Assembly (NCBI GenBank): GCA_019055375.1
Contig: JAHQIW010006073.1
Coordinates: forward strand, 1-64,000
Source of the DNA: Parelaphostrongylus tenuis
Taxonomy: Eukaryota; Nematoda; Chromadorea; Rhabditida; Metastrongylidae
Direction of reading: 5' to 3'
DNA length: 64,000 nucleotides
In this document: positions 47,429-59,335 of the stretch, piece after piece
Position numbering within the stretch: position 1 is the stretch's first letter
Layout: every line of letters begins with the position of its first letter
The notes under the pieces: model-generated
Told to the model about the DNA's origin: nothing
Database searches by the model: none
Seen by the model: only the letters and a program-made list of their open reading frames with translations
Position numbers and translations under genes: made by a program

Positions 47429-47654
47429 CTATAAATTATCTGTATAGGGTTTGAGCATTTGACAAGCTGAAATTCTTTACTTTAGAATCCCAGAAGATAA
47501 TGCGATAGTCAAAACAGTGTAGCATGCATAGCATGAAAAGCAGCTCTTGAATGACGAGATACAGCAGCAGCAGTAGTACTGACTGCTGTAAGCATTCACG
47601 GAGCTCTTTTTAAGTTCCTGATTTGAAGTTTGTCTTAGAATATACGTTTTAGAG

Positions 47655-47960
47655 GTGATACGTGTAGCGCCAGTAGTCAAGGGTGCCATACAATGCACCC
47701 ATGGTGGCTGGTTCGATTCCTTGCACCTCAAGCAAGCTAAACATCCCATATTCCCTAAATCGCCACAAGGGTACTAGACGTGTGTAGGACAAGAAGGCTA
47801 GGCTCATTAATGCGCTGGTCCACAAATCCATAAGTGAGTCAGCATACACAAAAAACACCATTCACTCATCTTTACAGATTTGAATGGATTCGTATGAATG
47901 GCCCACTCCTAAGGGATTGATCAAGACCAAACGCATCACTGTTCATTTGATGATTTCTAT
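47655..47960 (+). mobile_element. tRNA-derived SINE with consensus B box
   Basis: A tRNA-like head has TAGCGCCAGTAGTC (A-box-like) and an exact B box GGTTCGATTCC at 47711-47721. The tail includes AAGGGATTGATCAAGACC, which resembles the tail of the other SINE family in the window, so the two may share a LINE partner. Confidence 0.6.
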
Positions 47961-49993
47961 TTTTTTCCACCAGAACATATCGTGTTGGAGTATAATGGAG
48001 TTGATCAATAGAAGATGCTTTATCATTGATTTCTCGGAGGTGGCCTAGGATCCCAGAAGAACACTCTCATTCATTGAGAGCGTAATGATTCTGCTATTGG
48101 GCGCGATTTCTCTAATCCGTTAGAAACCTGACCGATGTAAAATCACGCTGGTGAATTTTCATTTTATGTGAAAAGCACAAATGAAAGGTGTGAAAAGAAA
48201 GCGACAGAAATCGCTTAGAAATGATAAATTATACTTGCTCGTACTAAGACAATCTCACGTACAATGCAGCTAGCAAAGTTGTAGACGTTTGTTCCTACTT
48301 TCTAAGACTAGGTTAATAGGTGTTAGACAGTAAGTAGTTGAGCTACTCGACAGCAGATGTAGAAAGCGAAACATCGAGTTTCGATAATGAGATCCTCGAT
48401 GACTAGTGGTCGATAGTGAACGGGACAGGTGGGCGACGGGGACGGGAGTCAGCAGGCTTGAAAGCGAAACAACAAAACAGGAACACTCAGATAGGCGTTA
48501 TCAGCTGAGGATTGGCTAGCACGACCTTCACTTCAACTGGAGACGAGAAGTGTTTTTCCTGTTTTTTGCACGTGATGTACAGAGTGAAAGGAAACATATA
48601 TTCCGAAATTGTGTTAAATTTTTCTACACGATTCATCTTGACATTTACTGTGCGAATCAAAATGCCTTTCGAGAACGATTCCCTCTTTGGCATCTTTCAT
48701 TTGAGAAGTCTTTGAGCTCTCCGTGTGTGAAGTATCCTAAATGAGATTTTTTCGCACTCTCGCTAACACAATTTCCCGTGGACATCCTGAGAGCCACATT
48801 AGGAAGTTCTAACGTGGAATAAGCACAGTGAGTAGTGTCACACAAGTCTGGTACTAAATTCCCGACATGGGGAGTATGAGAAACTTGGTGACTCGGGATT
48901 ATCGAATGAACTCCTCCTCCGCAATGGACAACATCGCTACTATTACACCATTTGTCTCACCGAAATTATTTGCTGTGAGAAAGATTATCCAATCAAGGTG
49001 ATCAAAAAATCTCCGATTCGTGCTTTAACAAAGTAGCCGTTTCCACACAATCATGACGAATTCTGTTTTTTGCTAGCTTACGATACTTCAGTCCAATTAG
49101 TTTGGAAGCAACTTCCTGATTGCAGAGTCATTTATTACTACGCAGTTTCACCAAACTGTATACGTTTTGTCTATGAGAACCAATCTCAAAAACTTAACGA
49201 GAGGATTGGCAAACGTCTCGTAAAGTTTGTGAAGAGTGGATTCCTGACTGTAATCCATTTACTTAGAGAGAAAACTGGTCTGAACTCTTTCACTTTGCTC
49301 ATTTCAAGTTAGAAAACGAATAGGCAAATAAAATTTCAATGTAAAACGCGATGCGCCTATAAATCTATTGTTTGCTTTCCTATTCGGCTGTTTTTTCAGA
49401 CATCGCTTGAACTTTTGTATAATCTGATGGCATTTATTGGGCCTTTCAGAAGTCTGGTACGGCATTTCTAGTGCTAAACGCACGTTTCGACTTTCACTTT
49501 AATCCTTAGCAGTAGCACGGTGCCTTTCAGTCCAACAACCGAGCCCCTACATAAAAGGGCGTTGGTGCCGAAAAAGCTCCCATGTAAAAGACTCAAAAAA
49601 TGCAGTCAAAGCGACACACATTATTGCGAGGTCACGTCAATGATTCCTTGAGCATTTCGCTCCGCGTCAGTAATTGTTAAACTATCATTCACCACCCCTC
49701 ATTCACTTCTGATGCTTACTGAAGTGAATTATTTCTAATTTATCAATATGAAGAGACAATTCTGACTTGGCGGTGCACAATGCTGCTCTGATATTTTGCG
49801 AGCCAGCTTTATGAACGTTAGAAATCCCTCAAGGATCATCATTTCGACCACCGTGGCAGCCTCTATATCCGTAATGTCTTTTTTTTTAGAATTCACGACT
49901 TTAGACAAGAAACTTCATGCGTTTAGGCAGCTGTCGATATAGCAGCAATTCCCGAAAACTTTCGATCACGTTTTATCACATATTCTCAGGTGT

Positions 49994-50123
49994 TTAATAT
50001 TCTACTTGTTGATAATGAGCATAATCAGGCAATGAGTTATGGTAGCCGTTAGTATCGTCGGGTGGCGGACTGCTGTTTTCGCCTTGCGGCTGGCTGCCGA
50101 CTGCGCTTTTAGCTAGCTGCAGG
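49994..50123 (-). CDS. C-terminal exon of an unrecognised minus-strand gene
   Basis: After a GATTTTAG acceptor an open frame of 42 codons ends in TAA (49996-49994). The peptide is polar and proline-rich and finishes NSLPDYAHYQQVEY, like a cytoplasmic tail. It sits in a GC-rich patch unlike its surroundings, consistent with coding constraint. Its upstream partner may be the exon at 50346-50391, but that exon ends in phase 1 while this one, with the best acceptor, needs phase 2; either another exon intervenes or a different acceptor is used. Confidence 0.45.
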
Positions 50124-50345
50124 CTAAAATCTACAAGGTGAATTGATCAAAAGTCCCTGCACAACATTCTTTCAACTACAGACGAATCTGCCATACAAGA
50201 GTCAAAACAGGGAGAGTCCAGATCAGAATTTTACAATGGAGCAGCACACTAACCCATCATCTTGATTCGCGGTGTGAGCTATAGTAACTATTCTCGAATA
50301 ATTACTATTTCTTCATTACTATGTATTTCCTGCATAAAGTCTTAC

Positions 50346-50391
50346 CTGAGGCTGTCGTCATTTGCATTGAATCTTCTTCAATTTGCCGCTC
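50346..50391 (-). CDS. Candidate exon upstream of the 50-kb C-terminal exon
   Basis: It reads ERQIEEDSMQMTTAS and ends in a strong donor (CCTCAG followed by GTAAGA). The acceptor is weak (ACTTAAAG). The frame stays open six more codons upstream, so the 5' limit is uncertain. The glutamine and methionine-rich character recalls the KLKEQQNNMEG exon at 41.7 kb, but I would not call them related. Confidence 0.3.
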
Positions 50392-52139
50392 CTTTAAGTT
50401 AAGTTTATGCTTTCACATGAAGTCATACTGTAAACTATTCTTAGATATGGTAAAGTGTCTACCAAGTCAATATGTCACAAGCTCCTTTGTTGCAATCCAA
50501 TGCAGCGCCGTGTAGGCTTCTATGTTCCTTGCCTTCGGTTGTTTATCAGTAATCATTCATATTCAGACTTATTGTTCACATTACGGCTTCGTTTTTTCAT
50601 TAGAGAGACTCTTTGTGTCATCGATCCGTATATAAATAAGTGAAGGGTTTGAAGGAGGTTGACATTCGCCTCTGTAGTGGTCCGCTAAGTTCGTGTAAGC
50701 TGATTTTGTGTCTTCCAATATTCCAGTTAGCCGTATAACTTCGTATCTACTCGCCCAACTATATATCGCCAGGTTGCTTATAACTGTATTGTCATTATTG
50801 CTAAAAACAGTTATAATCCAACCATGAGTTGTTCTTCGTAGAAGTCCCGCATGGTAAAGCTCGTGCAAATTTGAGCATTCTACTCCGAGTTAGTGACTTT
50901 TCGGTGCTAAAGACTACCGAAGCTCTCTAATCAACAACCAAGATACTAGATGTTAATTTCCATCGTTACATCATAATCATCAATCTCAAGACCTTCTTTT
51001 GCAGACAATATGACTTGATTCAAGTAGCTATATAATTTCAGTATTCTTTGATTTGAAATGTATTATACAACGTTAATGTTCTTTCACTCTAGAAGAAAAC
51101 ACTATTTCCTGATAGAGAGTTATTAGGGAATGGGCTGGGGAAAAAGTTCTGAGAAAGTGCTTGCAACTTTTTTGAGTGTTTGCCATTTTCTGTGTTTTTG
51201 GGCTCATTGGAAAGCCCATCTTCTTCCGCGTTGATTGATATATAATTCATCTACTTATTTCAAGATGGAATTAAGATGCGGGCATTAGGTTGATGATGGA
51301 CGAATGGCTGTTGGGTCCAAATGCAACGGTGTCAAGTGAAGGCAGCAATCTAACTTGACGAGAAGACACAGTTGGCAAAACTACGGTATACAGGTGGTTC
51401 AAAAGTTTTGACGAAGGTGAAGAAAGTTTCGTTCAATGGGACATTGGTTGAGCGACAAAAAGTTTGGTACCGACATTGAATTGCACAATTCGGTCATTCA
51501 TTTCTTCAACAGCAAGGAATCGGAATTTTATGCTCGCGGAATCGATCATTTGCCGGAGAAGTGGCAGGAAGTGCTTGTAGTAGAAGGGAAGTACTTTGAC
51601 CATTAGTTTCGTCTTTGATTGTGTAATAGGTGCATAAATAAATGATTTATAAACATTTTCTTAGAACATTTTCCCCAATCTATTGAAGCTAGCAATATGT
51701 ACTTGATATCAGCCATTTTGAATTGGACATGGAAATTGTTGCTGCTCAACGATATTGGCGTTGACTCCAAATTTTTCGGACTGCAATTGAAAAAAATAAT
51801 GCTCCTGTAAATTGTACAATTATCGTCAAAGCGCACTAAATGTAAAGTAGGTGCTTATAATATACTTCATGATAGCCTTCACGGACGTAGTCAGGGAATG
51901 ATGGAGGATTCTAGAAATCAAATGGTAATCGTGTTCGATGCCAAGCGCAATCATTATCGAAGTCATTTTCCAAATAAATTTTATAATGAACATACTATAC
52001 TTTCAAATGAATATAAAAATGAGGCACTAATCTCTCATCAAAAAAAGACCAGCTATGAAAATATCCGTGTGAATTAAAGGAACAGCTCTGAGTGTGTTCC
52101 GTTTATTTTCTTCGCAAAGGCTGAAAATAATTGAAAAGT
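50392..52139. other. Stretch left of block B
   Basis: It holds a deleted mariner at 51136-51678. A minus-strand frame at 50581-50868 is open but unsupported by splice sites. Nothing else is interpretable. Confidence 0.4.
51136..51678 (+). pseudogene. Internally deleted mariner-type transposon
   Basis: Inverted termini share GGGGAAAAAGTTCT (left, about 51141) with AGAACATTTTCCCC (right, about 51663). Inside are an N-terminal remnant (TVYRWFKSFDEGEESF) and, directly after a large deletion, a C-terminal remnant (ESEFYARGIDHLPEKWQEVL then EGKYFDH) typical of mariner transposases. The catalytic centre is missing. Confidence 0.75.
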
Positions 52140-55100
52140 CTTTCTCTTTCCTTAGTGCTGCTTAATCAAAGTATCGCAAAAAATACTAATGACAGCAGTG
52201 AGAGCTAATATGCATTCAAATCGCTGTTGACTAAAATATCATCAACACGGCGCTAAAATCATCAGTAACTGTTTTATATATATAAGGACATCACCAAGTA
52301 AGGTTTTTCGCTTACCGTGAAAATCGCCTCGAACGACGACGAAGACGAAGACCACAACGAGGGCGAACAATGAACAAGTGACTCGCTTATCGGCTTTGAA
52401 GAAGACAAAGACGTTGGTCAGTTAAGTCAGTCAAAGTTTCTCCTTTATTAGTCTCGTTCTATTGTGTTAATCAGCGAAGTAAATGATATTGGTCAGTTGA
52501 CTTAGATTTCGAGTGCACGTGAGAAATTTCAACAGTTAATGCTTAATATAATTTTTGAAAATGTTCAAAGCATTACCCGAGGTTGGTATGCCAGAGCCAT
52601 ACACGCGTATTTCGGAGGTCTCGGCCACCTCGTCAGTAGCCCATGCCCCTCATTGTTAAGCCCTTCATTGTAGCAAGGGTGAAGGCGAATGCAGTGGCAG
52701 TACGTTGTACAATGACATTGTGCCATCACCAATTTTCAGTGGAGCCACTGACGAGGAGGGCGAGACCTCCGAAGTACGCGTTTATGGCTCTGGCATACCA
52801 ACCTCGAGTAAAGCTTCAAACATTCTTAACAAACATATTAAATGTTTTTGTGAGGTTTAAAAAACAGTCGATGCCTTGGATAGGCTGATGCTTATTTCTG
52901 ACGGCATTTCATTATTTACAAATACATGAGATGCATTTAGTTGCCCCAGTGCTCTTCGTAATTTGTGTAAATGAAAAGTTATCATGAGAAAGCTGACTTT
53001 CAGTCCGAATTGTGTATCGAGATAGACAACTGAAAGAAAATTTAAGTCAACCGTGGCCAATCTAAAAACATCTGAATATGTAATGATTTTGATGGTATTT
53101 ACATATGATACACCTTCACTTCATCTGTGTTTTTGTTGAGGACGTGATGATGTGGGCCAGAAAGACGATGTAAGATATCATCGGTCTGGTCAATGCAAGA
53201 AGATACAGCCCATCAAAATAGCCTATGTTCTTCGGATACTACTTCTCGGAATAGTCAGCAATGAGGATTTTGCGACTCTGGCTGTTTCGTCAACTGACTT
53301 TTACTTTTAACACAGATTCATTTGAAGAGATGACAACTGAAATCAGACGCTTACAGTTGAGATTTGGACTGGCTCTAAAATTATTTATTTTTTACCAGCA
53401 TATAACGAAACGTCACAAAGACAACGTTGAGACTTTTAATATAGAAGAGAAAGTTTTACAGAAAGGACCATCACATCGGAATCTACAGATCAAAATGGAA
53501 TATTTGGAATGAAAGATTGTATGAGTTGTACACCATGGCTAAAACATCCATGGGAACTCTCAATTTTAGGATTTTGTCACCTGACTTTCGGTAACTATTG
53601 TTCGGCGGCGATTCCCTTATATGTAGGGCTATACATCCAAAAAATCGACTAAGCCGAAGAGCACTGTGCTATTGAGGAGCCTGGAAGGGCGAAAAAACCG
53701 CCTACCTGGTACTGTGTAAGTGCCGTATCAGACCTTTTCATTACGTCACAGCAGCGAAAATAAAATCACCTTCCACACTCATCTTGATTTATTTGCTGGT
53801 CTAGGGCTTGTAGATAGCTCTTTGCCAAACTCTTGCAAACCATTCGGTAGATCAAATCTGGAGAAATGCGATGCTGTAACTGGCCATTCGAAAGATTATC
53901 GTAGTATGCTATAAGAGCGAAAAGTATATTACGTTTCGCACTCAAAGTCTTTATCCTGCAGAACTGTTCCATATGCACGAAAAACATATGACCGTGTAGC
54001 GAAAATCATGAGGTACCATTGTAACAGAAAACTTAAGGTCTTACTTTAAATTGGAGGAAGAACCCCAATTGATTGATGAAAGTCACGCGCCTCTTGCGAG
54101 TTGCGCTGCGCAATCGATCACTTGTGCTCTCTAAAGGGTTGAATTTAACTGTATAATTGGCACCGAGATCGCTAATATCTTCCAGCAAAGAGCTGACTAC
54201 GTCGAGATCCAGGCGTATTTTTTCCGTGTGCTAAGTAAAAATTTACCACATCATTAAAAAGTCTCGTAAATTCAAATTCTGTAAATCAATCAGATTGTAT
54301 GAAGAAAATGCACTCTTCACGAAACAGTGCTACCAAAAATGATGAATACGAACTCTGTAAAGACTTACTCCGCTAGGTTCAGAGAATTACCAGTATAACT
54401 TCCTTCTAAAAGTCATACATCAGAGAAAGTATTTTCGCATTACACTCTTGAGATATTGTCGAATGAAATGTGAAAAAATAGTTCCAATAACGTTCCTGTC
54501 CAAGGAGGCGTAGCTTGCGTTTTAAAAAGTAGGATTCTTGAAATAAATGGATGTTTAGTTCACTACAAATACGCTTGCAAAAGTCCCTACAATAAAATTT
54601 CGTCTTTTCGTGGCAATAAATTTTTTTAAATCGAAATTTCACTTTGCAGCTGCCAGCAAAGTCATCTATGAAGTTCCAATATAATTTTCTAATTTCACCG
54701 GAAGGAAAACGTCCTTTTTCCATTACTACAGCATATCACACAATCCTTCTTACAATACAATTTTTGCAATGCAATCAGCATTTCTCAAGCTACCACAATT
54801 TACAAAAACGTCAATAAAATAACAAAACTGTTCAAAACGATTTGAAAGGAGCCCATTTTTCAAGAATGTTTTTCCCATTATAACATGTTAAGTATTAAAA
54901 CGCTTGATCGTACTTTTTGCTAAAAATAGCATTGGAAAATTTCCTTTGTGATGTTTCATCCTATTTTTAGCGAGCAAAGTACCTTTAACACACAAACTAT
55001 ACTTATGAGTATTAATTATCCCCATGTGTGGATTTACAGTTTGGGAGTGAGGTGCAATATTTTTTTCGCACTCTAAGCGTGTCATAAAAAGCTTTTCAAA

Positions 55101-55171
55101 AACTAATTTCAGTAGATCCTTTCATTATTATTTGAGCCAACATGTCATGTGGTCTGGTAAGGGCTCTTGTA

Positions 55172-55218
55172 CAGCCCGAGACACGTGTTTCGTCCTTACA
55201 GACTCATCAGCCGGGCAG
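55172..55218 (-). ncRNA. Hammerhead ribozyme, left arm of the fold-back element
   Basis: It is the inverted copy of the right-arm motif, read on the minus strand: CUGAUGA core, stem II GUCU/GGAC, GAAA core, ACAC/GUGU stem III and a GUC cleavage triplet whose C is at 55180, then stem I UCGGGC pairing with GCCCGG. All consensus core residues are present. Confidence 0.85.
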
Positions 55219-55518
55219 AACCCGTCGTCTGTCGATCTTTTCATAGTCAGTTCTCTTGGGAGCGTCACACTCCTCATATATAGTTATCGACGACCTACGT
55301 TTTACACTCTATGCCAGGTACACTCACACACTCGAAGGAAAGGTATAATATGATAAAAATACCAGCCAGCTAGCAATCGAGTGCGAAAACACTCTGTGTT
55401 AGGTGAATGACATAGACACCTGGCATAGAGTGTAAAACGTAGGTCGTCGATAACTATATATGAGGAGTGTGACGCTCCCAAGAGAACTGACTATGAAAAG
55501 ATCGACAGACGACGGGTT

Positions 55519-55565
55519 CTGCCCGGCTGATGAGTCTGTAAGGACGAAACACGTGTCTCGGGCTG
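55519..55565 (+). ncRNA. Hammerhead ribozyme, right arm of the fold-back element
   Basis: Plus strand: stem I GCCCGG (55521-55526) with UCGGGC (55558-55563); core CUGAUGA (55527-55533); stem II GUCU/GGAC (55534-55545, loop GUAA); core GAAA (55546-55549); self-complementary stem III ACAC/GUGU; canonical GUC triplet ending at 55557, the predicted cleavage site. The tiny stem III resembles those of retroelement hammerheads that work better as dimers; that comparison is family knowledge. Confidence 0.87.
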
Positions 55566-58500
55566 TACAAGAGCCTTTACCAGACCACATGACATGTTGG
55601 CTCAAATAATAATGAAAGGATCTATTGAAATTTGAGCGTGGTCTTAATAAAGCACTCGAAGGAAAGGACTAATTTCAGTTTCAAAATCGCAGCGACCTAA
55701 GCTTCCGAATAGTCACAGAAAGGCGGGAGAAAATTTCTTGTCCACTAAGAAATCCCTTCAAACAACCATGTTCGAGCACAGGCACACGGCGTTGCGAACG
55801 GGTTAATAAGCGTATCACTAAGCAACATGTACTTTACAACAAACACGAACATGATGAAGCGTCTGGAATTCCACATCAGTGAGCTGGGTGAAGTAATAAC
55901 AAAAGTTGTAATGAAGCTTGGTGACCTTGAGTTCTTTACAGACGAGTTATCTTTTAGTGCAATCTTTGAGCGCTTCATGTTCTTCTATTTTGAACGATAT
56001 ATCAACTTTACAAACTTCGTCATGCAACTTATAACCATGGTTTTCCTACAATAACAACATATGTTGGTGGCCTTCCGTTCTGTTCGTCCGTTCTGAACTC
56101 TTTTTTTTTCTCCACAAATTTGCTGAGAAAAGCGATCTCTTTTGACTGAGCATGCTCTCCTTTTCACATATTTTAGCAGGGCCTCGTCCGATCTGTTCCT
56201 GTGAATTCCCACTTTGATGTACTCTTTCCAGATGTCTATGTTCTCAGCAGTATTACTTTATTTATGGCACCATACTTTGATCCAGCCTACTAATCACATC
56301 TATGGTCCTTTAACCTATATTATAGGATATTTCAAAATTTGAGCGTGGTCTCAAAAAACACTCGAAATCAAGATTCTTTAGCCGTTATCAGTTTTTTTGC
56401 AACACGTATATCATTGATGACTACAAAAAGCTGCGGGCAACACAAAATTTCCCAGCGTTATTTCACTTACGGTAGCTTGAAATGTTCGGAAGTCCACTGG
56501 ATACACCGATGGACCAATATAAGTAATCGTGTACGTCAGATATGCATTCAGTCCTCTTTAAACTACATTTGCTTAAGGTGGATGTGTGACGCAATAATTA
56601 GAGATCAAACGAAGCCACAGACTTATCCTTTACATTTCATCAGCATCGAATTATGACAAACATGACGATTTCTATCCCAACAAGACAGAAGCTGAAAGCT
56701 CTTCACACCATCTAAAGCTCTCTTCATTTAAAATCGTCGCATCCTATAAACTCCAAATTTAACTCTTTGTCCTTTACTTTTTCTTTATTTTATCACCCTA
56801 TTTGATCCGTCTCTCAGTGCGTTTTCCTCGCTGTGTGGTTACTAGTGCTTCTAGTATTCAGTTCGCATTTCGCCTTTTTCTTCAACGTCGTAGAATTTTG
56901 ATAAAGAGGTCTCAGTACAATCGCGAAAATAGCCACGCTATAGCGTTCCATATGGCGTTCGCTGTTGAGTGTTGGAGAGTGTTGGGTGGAAAAGATCACT
57001 TACATGTCGTGAAGAGAATCGCAACCATTCGGCCACGGCCCTCACCCTCCAGTCTCCTTTGCTACTTGCCGAAATTTCCTAATGACATAAATATAGCGAT
57101 AACAGAATTTTTCTGAGTGATGATTTAGCGAGTTTTGAACTCTCTTACAGGTATTGGAATGCTAAAATACGAACAAAATTGAAGCCTTGAATATCTCCGA
57201 TCTCGCTATCGCCCATTCTGGGATATCATGTGTGAATTACTGTATCACTGAGGCACTTATTTAGTTATTGTTGGTCTTGTTTCTACCCAGTCGGTGCTAT
57301 CAACAATCGCCCATCGGTTAGATTGATGTGAAAAGCATATGCCGGCACCGAATCCATTTAGTAGAAAGTATAGTTGAAATCTCACAAGCTTTTATTTACT
57401 GACCATTTCTATTCATGGCAGGGTACGATATGAAATACAACTTTTTGTATTATGCATCATATCTTGCAAAGAAAGAAGCATATACAAAAAATACGAGTTA
57501 AAACGCCATGTTTTCTCTCATAAATATCGTATCGCTTGAGTAATATACGCCAACCAGCACTTATGCACCTTAGAAGCCTTTATTCAGTGCCTTCTCATAA
57601 CCTCAATTTACCATGAAACCCCCCATATTTTTCTATTTCATCGCGTGCGAGGCGCTCGGCGCAGCAATGCGTAGAATGTACATGACTCCCGCAATCCCGA
57701 ACGGGCTAAACTTTCCTCGAATAAGTCGATGGCCGTGGCCAAGCCTATGTTAGCCATTGCGCTGAAGTCGCCGACTTCTCTATTATTGCATGTTCGAATC
57801 CGCAACTCTTCTCGTAGCGAAGATGGCTCCAATAGATCACGTCTTCTCGTCGTAACTTGCCTAGAGTGCTATTTCCTTTTTCCATTCTACCCGATCAGGA
57901 TCTTTTTTGGAAAGCTCGGATTGAAGCTGAAGTGTATTATAGGTGCTGATCGTTACTTTACTTCCTCGGCATTTCGGGAGCTTGAAATATCATTGAGATT
58001 TCAGTAAGCCCTCTGTGCTCGTCCAACACAGTATTGGCGTATTTAGGGCGCTTCCAGAAGCAAGTTAATGAGGTCCATTAATATACTAATTGACTCTAAA
58101 TACCAATGGATGAGCATCTGTAGCCTCAACGTGAGAGCTGAGTATAGTTAAGACTGTTTTGCCATTTTCCCTATGAATAAGTGAAGCTTTTCTATAAAGC
58201 GATCTCCTGTCTTATGCCTTTTTGAATAACTTAGCTACAGATTTTTGGATGAATGAGACTTGTAGAGAACGATCCAAAAAAATGAGAAAACACCTGTTCA
58301 CGCATGTTTGAATACGTCTACGCAACGCATAAAGTATACTTCAATAAGCCAAGCAAAAACATCTATCCTCTCGCTCCACTTGTGTTAGAAAAGCTCAAGC
58401 ACGAGGTTCTTAATGTTGTACATTCAAGCTGTACCACCCACTCGGCGACAAACCACATGGTCCCGCGACGCTTAGCTCAAAAGAGTCCTTGGTGACAAAA

Positions 58501-59335
58501 CGATCATCTCAAAACAATACATCAGAATCATTCGTAGCTTACTTTGCCTACTGTGCATTGGATATTGTCGAAAAATCCGAGTTTGATAGTTGAAAGCTGC
58601 AAAATTCTCAAGTTAGGTCTTATAACCTAGGTCATATACGCATTCAATCACCTCTAACAATGTTTGATGAAGCAACATCTTGAGGATTCGTCAAGGCCGC
58701 TTAGCTTGGCCTTTGTCCTTTGCAAATGTTAAAACTATGACGACCATAACATATAACATTCTTGAACACGTCCTTCCAACATCAAGAAGACAAAAGCTAA
58801 CCGTCATTCCCGAGTTGTCTCACTTCGACTTTCCAAGGCGCTGCGTTCAAATCAAAAATTGATTTCTGCTTGCTTCAAGATTTGCTTAATATTCTGTAGC
58901 ACTACCAGTGACAATGATAATGATAGCGATATTACTTTATATGGATAATTGGCTGGGAACTCTTCTGAAACTATGTTTGAACAAATGATCTACGGTATTT
59001 TCTCTTCGATTGCTACTTCAGCAGTACCATGACGTTAATGTATCCAATAATGTAGAATGGGCTTCTGGTAAAAGTTAAGCTAGCATTTCAGTCATATCAG
59101 TGGCATGTAATAAACTACATCACCGAAGTCAACGCTCTGCTATCACCCTTTCTCGATATTAAGATTAGGGCTCAGCTGCCGCTTGTAGTCGAATGTTGCG
59201 CCTATCACCAAACATCATTAAATGAATCTTTGGAGTTATTTTCCAAAAAAGCCAAGTTGCTGAGGATTTGTTTGGGAAATTTTCGAGCATTTATATCAGA
59301 AACAATCCAATAGAGCATCTATTTCAGAAAACATT

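Larger units (their letters stand above)
45621..49993. other. Mostly uninterpreted stretch
   Basis: It contains a candidate minus exon at 47337-47428, SINE-like sequences at about 46505-46700 and 47655-47960, and an open minus-strand frame at 48487-48845 that looks protein-like but cannot be tied to splice sites. A 54-bp segment at 45641-45694 has good minus-strand splice signals but a stop in the frame the next exon needs. Confidence 0.4.
55113..55667. mobile_element. Recent fold-back element with a hammerhead ribozyme in each arm
   Basis: Left arm 55113-55319 and right arm 55418-55624 are inverted repeats of 207 bp that differ at about one base, with a 98-bp centre and a 43-bp right tail (55625-55667). 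The element is flanked by an 11-bp direct repeat ACTAATTTCAG (55102-55112 and 55668-55678), and block A has the uninterrupted site near 5145. The word CACTCGAAGGAAAGG occurs both in the centre (55331-55345) and at the end of the tail. No protein is encoded; open frames in the arms are shadows of the repeat. The tail module recurs at 33.44 kb (reverse) and near 5803 and 56335. Confidence 0.9.
52140..59335. other. Gene-free part of block B upstream of receptor B
   Basis: It is the counterpart of 665-11287. Apart from the fold-back element and the shared segments noted for block A, I see no supported gene. Matching frames in A and B at 56802-57116 and 55827-56054 differ by stops or unconstrained substitutions. 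Confidence 0.5.

Noticed and set aside
48487..48845. Exons of a cysteine-containing minus-strand protein
   Set aside because: Three overlapping frames each look plausible in parts, and no acceptor-donor set joins them.
55132..55605. Identical open frames on opposite strands in the fold-back arms
   Set aside because: They are the same sequence read from the two arms of an inverted repeat and overlap the hammerhead; they have no coding features of their own.
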